In this document: in pieces, positions 19,033-27,282 of the stretch | Numbering within the stretch: position 1 is the first letter of the stretch | How the letters are laid out: each line of letters starts with the position of its first letter | The notes under the pieces: model-generated | Told to the model about the DNA's origin: nothing | The model's input: the letters and a program-made list of their open reading frames with translations, nothing else | Databases searched by the model: none | Program-made: the position numbers and the translations under genes | Source: Longimicrobiales bacterium | Lineage (GTDB): Bacteria; Gemmatimonadota; Gemmatimonadetes; Longimicrobiales; RSA9 | DNA: 38,602 nt | Assembly: GCA_035461765.1 (NCBI GenBank) | Contig: DATHUY010000062.1 | Coordinates: forward strand, 1 to 38,602 | Direction: 5' to 3'

Positions 19033-19191
19033 CCCCGGACCCGGCTTCACTTTGGAGGAAACGCCCCGTTTGGCCATGGAAATGGCCTGCAGGTGAGTGA
19101 GACGGACGCGGATACGGCCAGTTCCAGCCAATGAACGGGTAATTGTCATGGCTGATCGCGACATAAACGCAAAGTGAAGCCGGGTCCGGGG
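19033..19191. repeat. 159-bp intergenic element bounded by perfect 22-bp inverted repeats
   Basis: The left arm (19033-19054, starting CCCCGGACCCGGCTTC) and right arm (19170-19191) are perfect inverse complements over 22 bases. Between them are smaller stems: GGCCAT-GGAA-ATGGCC (19072-19087) and AGCCA/TGGCT (around 19125-19153). No ORF fits inside and no obvious target-site duplication flanks it. There is no T-run after the right arm. It could be a terminator for ppdK, a structured RNA or a small mobile-element remnant. The rest of the 214-base gap holds only the promoter of the next gene. Confidence 0.75.
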
Positions 19192-19209
19192 CCGGAACGT
19201 CGCGCGGGA

Positions 19210-19238
19210 TTGCCAGCGTTACCGCGCCCGCCTAGTTT
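19210..19238 (+). promoter_or_regulatory. Promoter of the nucleotidase-adenosine deaminase operon, leaderless
   Basis: TTGCCA (19210-19215) and TAGTTT (19233-19238) are 17 bases apart. Seven bases past the -10 is base 19245, exactly the A of the first in-frame ATG. No ribosome site is present, which agrees with a leaderless mRNA and supports 19245 as the translation start. Confidence 0.6.
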
Positions 19239-19244
19239 TTTTCC

Positions 19245-22200
19245 ATGGAACCCCGAAGCATGTTTCGACTGATCAGACGAGCGGCCGGATTCCGGCCGCT
19301 CGTACTCATATCTGCGCTGTTTGCGCTCCCTGCCTGCGCCGCCAGGACGCCCGCTGCTGCTCCCCCTGCGGACGCTCCCTTCCCCACCGGCGACACCATG
19401 ACCCTCGTGCTCATGGGCACGACCGACGTGCATGGCCGCCTGGTGAACCACGACTACTATACCGGCCGCGAGACCGACCACGGGCTCGCCCTGCTCAAAC
19501 CGCTTATCGACAGTGTCCGGGCCGTCCACGCAGGCCGTACCATGCTGTTCGACTCCGGAGACCTGCTGCAGGGCAACCCTCTCGGCATGGTCTACGCCCG
19601 CATCCACGGCGATCAGCCGAACCCGATCATCCGGGCGATGAACCTGCTCGACTACGACGCGGCCGCGATCGGGAACCACGAGTACAACTACGGCCTCGAG
19701 CATCTGCGCCGTGCGCTGGACCTGGCGGAATTCCCGTTCGTGTCCGCGAACACTTTCCGTGCGGGTACACGGCAGCACGCGTTCACACCGTACGTCCTGC
19801 TGCCTGTCGCGACACCCGCCGGCGATACGCTGCACGTCGGCGTCACGGGCAACACCCCACCGGGCGTCCACGTGTGGGACCGCGACAACGTCAGCGGCAT
19901 CCTGGACTTTCGCGAGATAGTGGGCTCCGTCCGGAGCGCCGTGACCGAGATGCGTGCACGCGGTGCCGACATCGTCGTGGTGCTGTCGCACGGTGGCCTG
20001 GAGGGGACCAGCTACGATACCGTGACGACGGGGCTGCCGCCGGAGAACGCGGCGGCAGAGCTGGCGCGGCAGGTGCCTGAAATCGACGTGATCTTCCTCG
20101 GCCACACGCACCGTGAGCTCGCGGACACGGTCATCAACGGCGTCATGCTGACACAGGCGAAGAACTGGGCGAGCAGCCTGGCCGTCGCGACGCTCCTGGC
20201 ACGGAGGAACGCGTCGGGAGACTGGAGCGTCGAGCAGAAGCGTGGTGCGATCGTCAGGCCGAAGCCCGGCGTCGTGGACCGTGCGTTCATCGACTCCCTG
20301 CGCTGGGAACACGAGCGCACCGTAGCGCACGTCAACGCGCGGATCGGAGCGGCGTCGGAGCGGATGGGGGCCCGCGAAGCACGTGTTCGCGACACGCCGA
20401 TCATCGATTTCGTGAATGAGGTACAGCGCCGGGCGGCGGGCGCAGACCTCTCGTCCACGGCGGCGTTCCAGATCGATGCTGCGCTGCCGGCCGGCGACAT
20501 CAGCGTCGCGGACGTAGCGGCACTGTATCCGTACGACAACACTCTGAAGGCCATCCGCATCTCAGGTGCGCAGCTGCGGGCATACATCGAGAAGGCGGCG
20601 GAATACTACCGCGGGTATCCGGCGGACGGCGGCACCGTGACGAACTTCGATGTACCGGGTTACAACTTCGACATCGTCGCCGGCGTCGATTACACACTCG
20701 ACCTGTCGCGTCCCGTCGGGGAGCGCGTGACCTCGCTCACGCGCGATGGCGCGCCCGTGCGCGATGACCATTCCTTCACACTCGCCCTCAACAACTACCG
20801 TCAGTCGGGCGGCGGCGGGTACGACATGATCGCCGGCGCGGAAGTCGTATATGACCGGCAGGAGGACATCCGCGAGCTGCTGATTGCCGAGGTGCGCCGG
20901 CGCGGTACGATTCGCCCGGAGGACTATTTCGTCGACACCTGGCGGATCGTGCCGGCGGCGGCGGCTGAAGCGGCACTCGCCGAGCAGACGTCCCGCGAAG
21001 CGCGCGGAAGTATGCAGCCCTCCGGAGCCGATGCGGCAACAGCGCGCAAGCGGCTGCGCGTGCTGGCCACGAACGATTTCCACGGCAATCTCGCGCCGAC
21101 ACGCAGCTCCGGCGGGCCGCCGGTCGGCGGCGCGGCCGCTCTTGCGACGTACTTCGACCTGGAGCGGGCGGGTTTTGCAGGCGCGCCCGTCCTGCTGCTC
21201 GATGGCGGCGACGTCATGCAGGGCACGCCCGTGTCGAATCTCACCCGCGGGCGCAGTACGGTGGAGTACTACAATGCGGCGGGCTATGACGCGGCCGCGA
21301 TCGGCAACCATGAGTTCGACTGGGGGCCGGCAGTGCTGCGCGAGCGCATGGCGCAGGCACAGTTCCCCTGGCTCGCCGCAAACATCGTAGTCGCAGGCAG
21401 TGACACGACGCCGTCCTGGATACGCGGCACGACGATCCTGGAGCGTGACGGAGTGCGGATCGGCATTGTCGGTCTGATCACGGAAGAGACGCCGACAGCA
21501 ACCATGGCGGAGTACGTGCGCGGCCTGGAGTTCGCCGACGGCGCGCAAACGCTGGATCGTGTGGTTCCGGCACTCAGGGCCCAGGCTGTGGATTTCGTGA
21601 TCGTCGTAGCGCACGCGGGCGCATACTGTGAGGCGGCCGTACACGCCTGCCAGGGGGAGATGATCGACTGGCTGGAGCGCGCCACTGAAAAGCCGGACCT
21701 GGTCGTCGCCGGTCATACGCACGACGTGGTGCGCACGCGCGCGAACGGAGTGACCATCATCGAGACGGGATCCTGGGCACGCAGCTATGGCGTCGTGGAT
21801 CTCGAGCGTATCAGCGCGGACAGCGTCGACGTATGGATCCGCGGCACCCCGGTGCCGTGGACGGAGAAGGTGGCAGCAGACAGCACGGTGGCCGCGATCG
21901 TGACGCGTGCGGAGACGGAGGTCGGTCCTCAGCTGCTGCAGGTCGTCGCACATGCGGCGGAGGAGATCCCGCGCGGTGCCGGCGAGAATCCAATGGGACG
22001 GCTCATCGCCGATGCACAGCGGACGATCACGGGCACGCAGGTGGCCATCATGAATGCCGGCGGGGTGCGTGCCCCGATGCCCGGCGGCCCGGTCACCTGG
22101 GGCGACCTGTACCGCATCCAGCCATTCGGCAACCGTCTCATGGTTCTCAGGCTGACCGGTGCACGGCTGCGGGAGGCGATGGAGCACGCCGTTGGCGGCA

Positions 22201-22511
22201 CGAGCCCGGGCGCTCACGTGAGCGGGCTCCAGGTTCAGTTCGATCCGCGCCGACCGGCCGGCGACCGCGTCGTATCCATGACTCTGAGCACGGGAGAGCG
22301 TGTCGAGCCGGATGTCGTCTACAGCGTCACGGTGAACGACTTCCTCGCCAGCGGCACGGGCGACGGGTTCACAGCCCTCGGTCAGGCGCTGGACACCAGG
22401 GCCACCGGCATCGTCGATCTCGACGCCCTCATCGAGTATGTAAAAAGCCAACCGCAACCGCTCCGCGCGCCACGGGACCAGCGCATCCGGGCCGTCACAA
22501 CAGCTTCCTGA
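19245..22511 (+). CDS. Lipoprotein with tandem 2',3'-cyclic phosphodiesterase/nucleotidase and 5'-nucleotidase modules
   Basis: This 1088-residue protein carries two complete metallophosphatase plus 5'-nucleotidase C-terminal units in one chain. A signal peptide ends in LPAC, so Cys31 is probably lipidated and the enzyme faces the periplasm or the cell surface. Module 1 has Asp61 and His63 in GTTDVHGRL, DSGDLLQGNP, GNHEYNYG and LGHTHRE. Its NHDYYTG stretch resembles CpdB, so 2',3'-cyclic nucleotides or 3'-nucleotides are likely substrates. Module 2 restarts at about residue 605 with ATNDFHGNL, then LDGGDVMQGTP, GNHEFDWG, AGHTHD and MNAGGVRAPMP, resembling UshA-type 5'-nucleotidases. The plan recalls B. 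subtilis YfkN. All metal-site motifs look intact in both modules. Adenosine deaminase follows two bases later. Confidence 0.9.
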   Translation: MEPRSMFRLIRRAAGFRPLVLISALFALPACAARTPAAAPPADAPFPTGDTMTLVLMGTTDVHGRLVNHDYYTGRETDHGLALLKPLIDSVRAVHAGRTMLFDSGDLLQGNPLGMVYARIHGDQPNPIIRAMNLLDYDAAAIGNHEYNYGLEHLRRALDLAEFPFVSANTFRAGTRQHAFTPYVLLPVATPAGDTLHVGVTGNTPPGVHVWDRDNVSGILDFREIVGSVRSAVTEMRARGADIVVVLSHGGLEGTSYDTVTTGLPPENAAAELARQVPEIDVIFLGHTHRELADTVINGVMLTQAKNWASSLAVATLLARRNASGDWSVEQKRGAIVRPKPGVVDRAFIDSLRWEHERTVAHVNARIGAASERMGAREARVRDTPIIDFVNEVQRRAAGADLSSTAAFQIDAALPAGDISVADVAALYPYDNTLKAIRISGAQLRAYIEKAAEYYRGYPADGGTVTNFDVPGYNFDIVAGVDYTLDLSRPVGERVTSLTRDGAPVRDDHSFTLALNNYRQSGGGGYDMIAGAEVVYDRQEDIRELLIAEVRRRGTIRPEDYFVDTWRIVPAAAAEAALAEQTSREARGSMQPSGADAATARKRLRVLATNDFHGNLAPTRSSGGPPVGGAAALATYFDLERAGFAGAPVLLLDGGDVMQGTPVSNLTRGRSTVEYYNAAGYDAAAIGNHEFDWGPAVLRERMAQAQFPWLAANIVVAGSDTTPSWIRGTTILERDGVRIGIVGLITEETPTATMAEYVRGLEFADGAQTLDRVVPALRAQAVDFVIVVAHAGAYCEAAVHACQGEMIDWLERATEKPDLVVAGHTHDVVRTRANGVTIIETGSWARSYGVVDLERISADSVDVWIRGTPVPWTEKVAADSTVAAIVTRAETEVGPQLLQVVAHAAEEIPRGAGENPMGRLIADAQRTITGTQVAIMNAGGVRAPMPGGPVTWGDLYRIQPFGNRLMVLRLTGARLREAMEHAVGGTSPGAHVSGLQVQFDPRRPAGDRVVSMTLSTGERVEPDVVYSVTVNDFLASGTGDGFTALGQALDTRATGIVDLDALIEYVKSQPQPLRAPRDQRIRAVTTAS

Positions 22512-22513
22512 AG

Positions 22514-23590
22514 ATGGATACGATGAACGATATGACGCGCGTCACGCGGGACATGCTGCACCGTCTGCCGAAGACCGACCTCCACGTGCATCTGGACGGG
22601 TCACTGCGCCCGCAGACGATGCTCGAGCTGGCCGACGCGGCAGACATCGCACTGCCCGCCAGCGACGCAGACGCGCTCGGCGAATACATGCACGTGCGCG
22701 AAGGCCGCGACCTCGTCGATTACCTCGCCCGCTTCGACATCACGCTTGCCCTGATGCAGACGGCGGGTGCCATCGAGCGGATCGCGTACGAGCTCGCGGA
22801 GGATTGCGCGCTGGAGAACATCCGATACACGGAGATCCGCTTCTGTCCGGCGCTCAACACGCGCGGCGGTCTGTCGCACGCGGATGTCGTCGAGGCCGCC
22901 CTGCGCGGCCTGCGTCGGGCGGAAGCTGATCACGAGATCACAACAGCGCTGATCGTCTGCGGGCTGCGCAACCTGCCGGTCCAGACATCGATCGAGATGG
23001 CGGAGCTCGCGGTGGATTTCCGGGACCGCGGCGTCGTCGCATTCGATCTGGCGGGCGCCGAACGCGGACATCCGCCGATCGACCACCAGCCTGCGTTCCA
23101 GATCGCCGCGGACGCGAACATGGCCATTACGATCCACGCAGGCGAGGCGTTCGGCCCGGCGTCGATCCACCAGGCCATCCACAACTGCAATGCGCGCCGC
23201 ATCGGGCATGGCACACGGCTCTGGGAGGACCCGGACCTCCTCGCTTTCGTCAATGACTTCCGGATCCCGATCGAGGTCTGCCTGACGTCGAACATTCAGA
23301 CGCGCGCAGCGCCGTCACTGGAAGATCATCCCCTGCGGATCTTCTACGATCAGGGCCTGGTCGTCACGCTGAACACGGACAATCGGCTCATGAGTGCGAC
23401 CACCATGACCGACGAGTTCCTGCGTGCCCACGAGGCCCTCGGCTTCACGTGGGACCAGCTCTGCGAGCTGGCCGTCATGGGCTTCGAGAGCGCGTTTCTG
23501 CCGTACCGGGACAAGGCGGCTCTGGTGGCCGCGGTCAGCGCCGAAATCGACGCAGCCGCGGCCCCGGCGCCGGCTCCCGAGGCCTCCTGA
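22514..23590 (+). CDS. add: Adenosine deaminase
   Basis: Adenosine deaminase turns adenosine into inosine. The 358-residue protein has the zinc histidines His24 and His26 in LHVHLDGS, then HAGEAFG with a zinc histidine (His208) and the catalytic glutamate (Glu211). IGHGTRL and VTLNTDNRLMSAT follow. The last motif has Asn where many enzymes have a second Asp; as I recall, other bacterial adenosine deaminases share this. The frame is open upstream to 21833, inside the nucleotidase, but that part is in a shadow frame. ATG 22514 is chosen; in-frame ATGs at 22523 and 22532 are alternatives. It is two bases from the nucleotidase stop, so extracytoplasmic nucleotide breakdown and adenosine use are coupled. 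The C-terminus ends in an Ala-Pro tail. Confidence 0.93.
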   Translation: MDTMNDMTRVTRDMLHRLPKTDLHVHLDGSLRPQTMLELADAADIALPASDADALGEYMHVREGRDLVDYLARFDITLALMQTAGAIERIAYELAEDCALENIRYTEIRFCPALNTRGGLSHADVVEAALRGLRRAEADHEITTALIVCGLRNLPVQTSIEMAELAVDFRDRGVVAFDLAGAERGHPPIDHQPAFQIAADANMAITIHAGEAFGPASIHQAIHNCNARRIGHGTRLWEDPDLLAFVNDFRIPIEVCLTSNIQTRAAPSLEDHPLRIFYDQGLVVTLNTDNRLMSATTMTDEFLRAHEALGFTWDQLCELAVMGFESAFLPYRDKAALVAAVSAEIDAAAAPAPAPEAS

Positions 23591-23596
23591 GAAGTT

Positions 23597-23629
23597 CCGC
23601 CGGCGGCCCCCCGTCGGCGGGTCCCTTTT
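23597..23629 (+). terminator. Terminator after adenosine deaminase
   Basis: CCGCCGGCGG (23597-23606) pairs with CCGTCGGCGG (23611-23620), with one G-T wobble and a CCCC loop, followed by GTCCCTTTT. It starts six bases after the stop codon and lies immediately before the next promoter. Confidence 0.7.
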
Positions 23630-23632
23630 CCC

Positions 23633-23661
23633 TTGACCATGCCCCGCCCGCGGTTTATCAT
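23633..23661 (+). promoter_or_regulatory. Promoter of the TonB-dependent receptor gene
   Basis: TTGACC (23633-23638) and TATCAT (23656-23661) are separated by 17 bases, close to the sigma-70 consensus. The -35 starts right after the terminator of the previous operon. The predicted start, near 23668, would leave a leader of about 284 bases. Confidence 0.6.
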
Positions 23662-23951
23662 CGGCCGCGACCAGGAAGCACTCAGCCCCCATGCGCAGGC
23701 CCCGGCATGAAGACGTGCCCCAGCTGGTCCGATCACTCGCGGCGACGACCGTCTCCGCCGGATCGGGCCTCCCGAAACCGATCCCGGCCTGCCGGCACAA
23801 TCCACACAGCTGTCATTCACCCGCCGCGGCACCATCGCGCGCACGTGACCGGGACGTTACACCCCGCTCCTTGTGCACAGGCCGCGGCGTCAGACAGGTT
23901 TTTCCGGACCCATGACGATTCTCCCGACACCAACCCAACAGGAGTAAAACG
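23662..23951 (+). promoter_or_regulatory. Long untranslated leader of the receptor gene
   Basis: This stretch of about 290 bases lies between the predicted promoter and the GTG at 23952. It ends with AGGAG a few bases before the start. It contains open frames (for example from 23691), but they are proline and arginine rich with no ribosome site, and I do not take them as genes. No known riboswitch was recognised. A stem near GCCGGATCGG/CCGATCCCGGC (about 23758-23792) may fold. Confidence 0.35.
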
Positions 23952-26900
23952 GTGACACGATTTAGATGGTCCCTGCTGACGATGCTCGTCGCCGCCGCCG
24001 GGCTGCTGCCCGCGTCGGAGGCTTACGCGCAGGGTACCACGACCGCCGTGATCAGTGGACGCATCACTGATACCGAGGGCCAACCCCTCCCGAATATTCA
24101 AATCACGGTCACGAACCTGTCGACGGGCGTGGTCCGCAACTCGATCAGCAACGACCAGGGCCGCTACCTCGTGCCCGGCCTCCCGGTGGGCGGGCCGTAC
24201 ACCGTAGCCGCCAGCGCGATCGGCTTCGCGGCGTCGGAACAGGAGAACCTGCGGCTGACGCTCGGCCAGAACCTGGCCGTGGACTTCGTCCTCCGCGTTC
24301 AGGCCGTCGCTCTGCGCGGCATCGATGTCCTCGCGGATCGCGCACAGGGCCAGATCATCAACCCCGGCCGCACCGGCGCAGAGCAGCTCGTCACGGAGCG
24401 GCAGATCGACAACCTGCCCACGATCTCGCGTAACTTCACGGACTTCATTCAGCTCTCCCCGCTCGTCGGCGCAGGCGGCAGCGCGACCTCGGTCGGCGCC
24501 CAGAACAACCGCTTCAACAATATCCAGATCGACGGCGCGACGACGCAGGACCTGTTCGGTCTCGGCTCGACCGGCCAGCCGGGCGGTCAGGCCGGCGCGC
24601 GCTCGATCTCGCTCGAGGCGGTCCAGGAGTACCAGATCCTCGCCGCCCCGTTCGACATCCGGCAGAGCGGTTTCTCCGGCGGTCTCATCAACGCCGTGAC
24701 CAAGAGCGGAACCAACGACCTCGCCGGCTCCGTGTACGCCTACTACAACAACCAGGACTTCGCCCGGGACGAGCTCGAAGTTGGCGGCGACACGTTCACG
24801 TTCGATGAGGAGTTCACGAACCGCATCCTGGGTGCGTCGCTGGGCGGTCCGATCATCCGCGACCGCGCGCACTTCTTCCTCTCGGCCGAGTTCGAGAAGG
24901 ACGAGCGTCCCGGCGGCAACATCGCCGTCGGGCGTGAGGCTCCGACCGTCACTGGTGTCGATCCGGCGGATGCACAGCGGTTCGCCGACCTGCTCGCAGG
25001 TTATGGCGCGACGGCCGGCAGCTTCGGCGCACGCGAGGACAACAGCCCGAACAACAACCTGTTCGGCCGCATCGACGCGCAGCTCAGCGCCAACCACCAC
25101 CTCACGCTCCGCCACAACTATGTGCGGGCCGAGGATGACGTGGTCGTGAACCGCTCCACGGGTTCGAACTACTCCTTCGATTCGAACTGGTACTTCTTCG
25201 AGTCCACGACGAACTCGTCGGTGCTTCAGCTCAACTCCACGTTCGGCGGACTGTTCAACGAGTTCACGGCCGGCTACACGCGGATCCGCGACCGGCGCAC
25301 GCCCAACCAGACGTTCCCCGTCGTCCAGGTGAACGTGCCGAACCAGGCCGGCACCGGCACGAAGCGCCTCATCGCGGGAGCCGAGTACTTCTCGCAGGGT
25401 AACGAGCTGGACCAGGATGCGCTCGAGCTCACGAACAACCTGAGCTTCACACGCGGCAACCACCGCATCACGTTCGGTGCACAGGCGCAGTACTTCAAAT
25501 TCCGTAACCTGTTCCAGGCCGGGAAAACCGGTGAGTGGTCGTTCAGCTCCCTCGCCGATCTCGAGGCTGGAACGCCGAACTTCTACCGACGCTCCGTGCC
25601 GGTCGCCGGCGTGGAGGATCCGAACGCTCGCAACTCCGTACTGAATGCATCGCTGTACGCCCAGACGGAGTGGTCCGGCGTCGAGAATCTCGTTCTTACG
25701 GCCGGCCTGCGTTACGACGTGCCGCTCACCATGGGCGATGACCCGCTCAACAACCCGCTCGTGCAGACGGAGATCGACCGTCGGACCGATGAGATCGCCA
25801 GTGGCAACGGCCTGTTCTCGCCGCGCCTCGGCTTCAACTGGGACGTCAGGGGAGACCAGACCACGCAGCTGCGTGGTGGCGCCGGCGTGTTCTCCGGCCG
25901 TCAGCCTTACGTCTGGATCTCGAACCTGTACGGCAACACCGGACTGGCGACCGTCCAGATCAGCTGCTCGGGTGCGACCCTCCCGACGTTCACGGTGGAC
26001 CCGAACGGCCAGCCGACGGCGTGCGTTGGTGCCGGCGGCAGCCCGGCCCCGCCCGCGCGCCCCGTCATCAACCTGATCGATCCGGACTTCAAGTATCCGC
26101 AGAACTTCCGGACGAACATCGGCATCGATCACACGCTGCCGTACGGCGTCGTGGCGACGGTCGACTTCATGTACACGCGCGCACTGAACCAGATCTTCCT
26201 GCGCGAGCTGAACGTCGACTTCGAGAACCCCGTGTCGACGACGCAGGGAGGACGGCCGGTGTTCGGCACGCACACGATCGGGCCGATCTCCGGCTCGAAC
26301 ACCAATGTGGCATCGCCGAACCGCATCTCGAATGAGCTCGCCGCCGTGGTCGAGCTGACGAACAGCGATCAGGACCGTTCCTGGAGCATCACGACCCAGG
26401 CGCAGAAGCGCTTCAGCGCCGGGTTCGACATGAATGCGTCCTACACGTACATGGATGCGCAGGACGTGTCGGGACTCACATCGAGCATCGCGACGTCCAA
26501 CATCGGCTTCAACCCGGTGACCGGCAGCCCGAACTCGCCGATCCTGTCCACATCCGACTACGAGACGACGCACAAGATCGTGCTCAGCAGCACCTACGAC
26601 GTCATGCCGTGGATGACCGTGTCGGCGTTCTACGTCGGCGCGTCGGGTGACGGCTACTCCTACGTCTATGATGGCGATGTGAATGCGGACGGCTTCGAGG
26701 CGAGCTACGCCAGCAACCGCTTCAATGACCTGATCTACGTGCCGATGAATGCGGCGGACATCACGCTGACCGATCCGCTGGACTGGGCCGAGCTCGATCA
26801 GTTCATCTCGACCGAGGAGTGCCTGGACGAGAATCGCGGCCGCATCATCGAGCGGAACGCGTGCAAGGAGCCGTGGCAGAACCGGCTCGACACGCGCTTC

Positions 26901-27182
26901 ACGTTCCGCGTGCCGACCATCAACTCGCAGCGTGCGGAAGTGTCGCTCGATGTCATCAACGTGCTCAACCTGGTCAACCAGGACTGGGGCGTCATCCGCG
27001 GGATGCCGAACGCGACGGCGGACCTGCTCGAGCTGCGCGGCTGGGATGCGGTCAACAACCGGGGCATCTTCGAGCCGACGGACTTCGTCCGGCTCGATGA
27101 TGATAACAATGCGAACCCGTTCACCACGTTCACCGGCAGCTCACGCTGGCGGATGCAGCTGGGCGTGAGGTACGTCTTCTAG
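23952..27182 (+). CDS. TonB-dependent outer-membrane receptor with carboxypeptidase-like regulatory domain
   Basis: The 1076-residue protein is a predicted outer-membrane transporter or adhesin of the Oar/TonB-receptor type. A signal peptide with a likely cut after AYA (about residue 26) is followed by a beta-sandwich (VISGRITDTEGQPLPNIQITV to about residue 115). A plug-like domain follows, with RQIDNLPTISRNFTDFIQLSPL, IDGATTQDLFG and GGLINAVTKSGTNDLAGSVYAYY. The rest is a long barrel with many aromatic alternating strands, ending GVRYVF, a C-terminal phenylalanine typical for barrel assembly. The substrate is unknown. The start is a GTG with AGGAG upstream; an ATG does not occur nearby. It has its own promoter and is probably a single-gene unit ending at the hairpin 27210-27243. 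No SusD-like partner gene follows. Confidence 0.9.
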   Translation: MTRFRWSLLTMLVAAAGLLPASEAYAQGTTTAVISGRITDTEGQPLPNIQITVTNLSTGVVRNSISNDQGRYLVPGLPVGGPYTVAASAIGFAASEQENLRLTLGQNLAVDFVLRVQAVALRGIDVLADRAQGQIINPGRTGAEQLVTERQIDNLPTISRNFTDFIQLSPLVGAGGSATSVGAQNNRFNNIQIDGATTQDLFGLGSTGQPGGQAGARSISLEAVQEYQILAAPFDIRQSGFSGGLINAVTKSGTNDLAGSVYAYYNNQDFARDELEVGGDTFTFDEEFTNRILGASLGGPIIRDRAHFFLSAEFEKDERPGGNIAVGREAPTVTGVDPADAQRFADLLAGYGATAGSFGAREDNSPNNNLFGRIDAQLSANHHLTLRHNYVRAEDDVVVNRSTGSNYSFDSNWYFFESTTNSSVLQLNSTFGGLFNEFTAGYTRIRDRRTPNQTFPVVQVNVPNQAGTGTKRLIAGAEYFSQGNELDQDALELTNNLSFTRGNHRITFGAQAQYFKFRNLFQAGKTGEWSFSSLADLEAGTPNFYRRSVPVAGVEDPNARNSVLNASLYAQTEWSGVENLVLTAGLRYDVPLTMGDDPLNNPLVQTEIDRRTDEIASGNGLFSPRLGFNWDVRGDQTTQLRGGAGVFSGRQPYVWISNLYGNTGLATVQISCSGATLPTFTVDPNGQPTACVGAGGSPAPPARPVINLIDPDFKYPQNFRTNIGIDHTLPYGVVATVDFMYTRALNQIFLRELNVDFENPVSTTQGGRPVFGTHTIGPISGSNTNVASPNRISNELAAVVELTNSDQDRSWSITTQAQKRFSAGFDMNASYTYMDAQDVSGLTSSIATSNIGFNPVTGSPNSPILSTSDYETTHKIVLSSTYDVMPWMTVSAFYVGASGDGYSYVYDGDVNADGFEASYASNRFNDLIYVPMNAADITLTDPLDWAELDQFISTEECLDENRGRIIERNACKEPWQNRLDTRFTFRVPTINSQRAEVSLDVINVLNLVNQDWGVIRGMPNATADLLELRGWDAVNNRGIFEPTDFVRLDDDNNANPFTTFTGSSRWRMQLGVRYVF

Positions 27183-27209
27183 ATCCACGCCTTCCACGCA
27201 CGGCATGAA

Positions 27210-27243
27210 AGAGCCCGGGAGCGGATCTCCGCTCCCGGGCTCT
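27210..27243. terminator. Bidirectional terminator between the receptor gene and fbp
   Basis: A perfect 15-bp stem, AGAGCCCGGGAGCGG (27210-27224) with CCGCTCCCGGGCTCT (27229-27243), closes on an ATCT loop. On the minus strand it is followed by TTTCATG; on the plus strand by GGTCATC. It lies between convergent genes and is best suited to end fbp transcription. Confidence 0.8.
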
Positions 27244-27282
27244 GGTCATCTCGGACGTCGTATTGCGCCGGAGCTGATCGTG

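Noticed and set aside
20562-22457. A 631-codon frame antisense to the nucleotidase gene
   Set aside because: Composition is typical of a GC-rich shadow frame and no motif is visible; the sense strand has intact catalytic motifs in both modules.
23691-23915. A 74-codon ORF in the receptor leader
   Set aside because: No ribosome site, a proline/arginine-rich product and no recognisable family.
23817-26573. A 918-codon open frame antisense to the TonB-dependent receptor gene
   Set aside because: It is arginine and valine rich with no domain motif, while the opposite strand has a signal peptide, regulatory domain and barrel. Long antisense frames are expected at this GC content.
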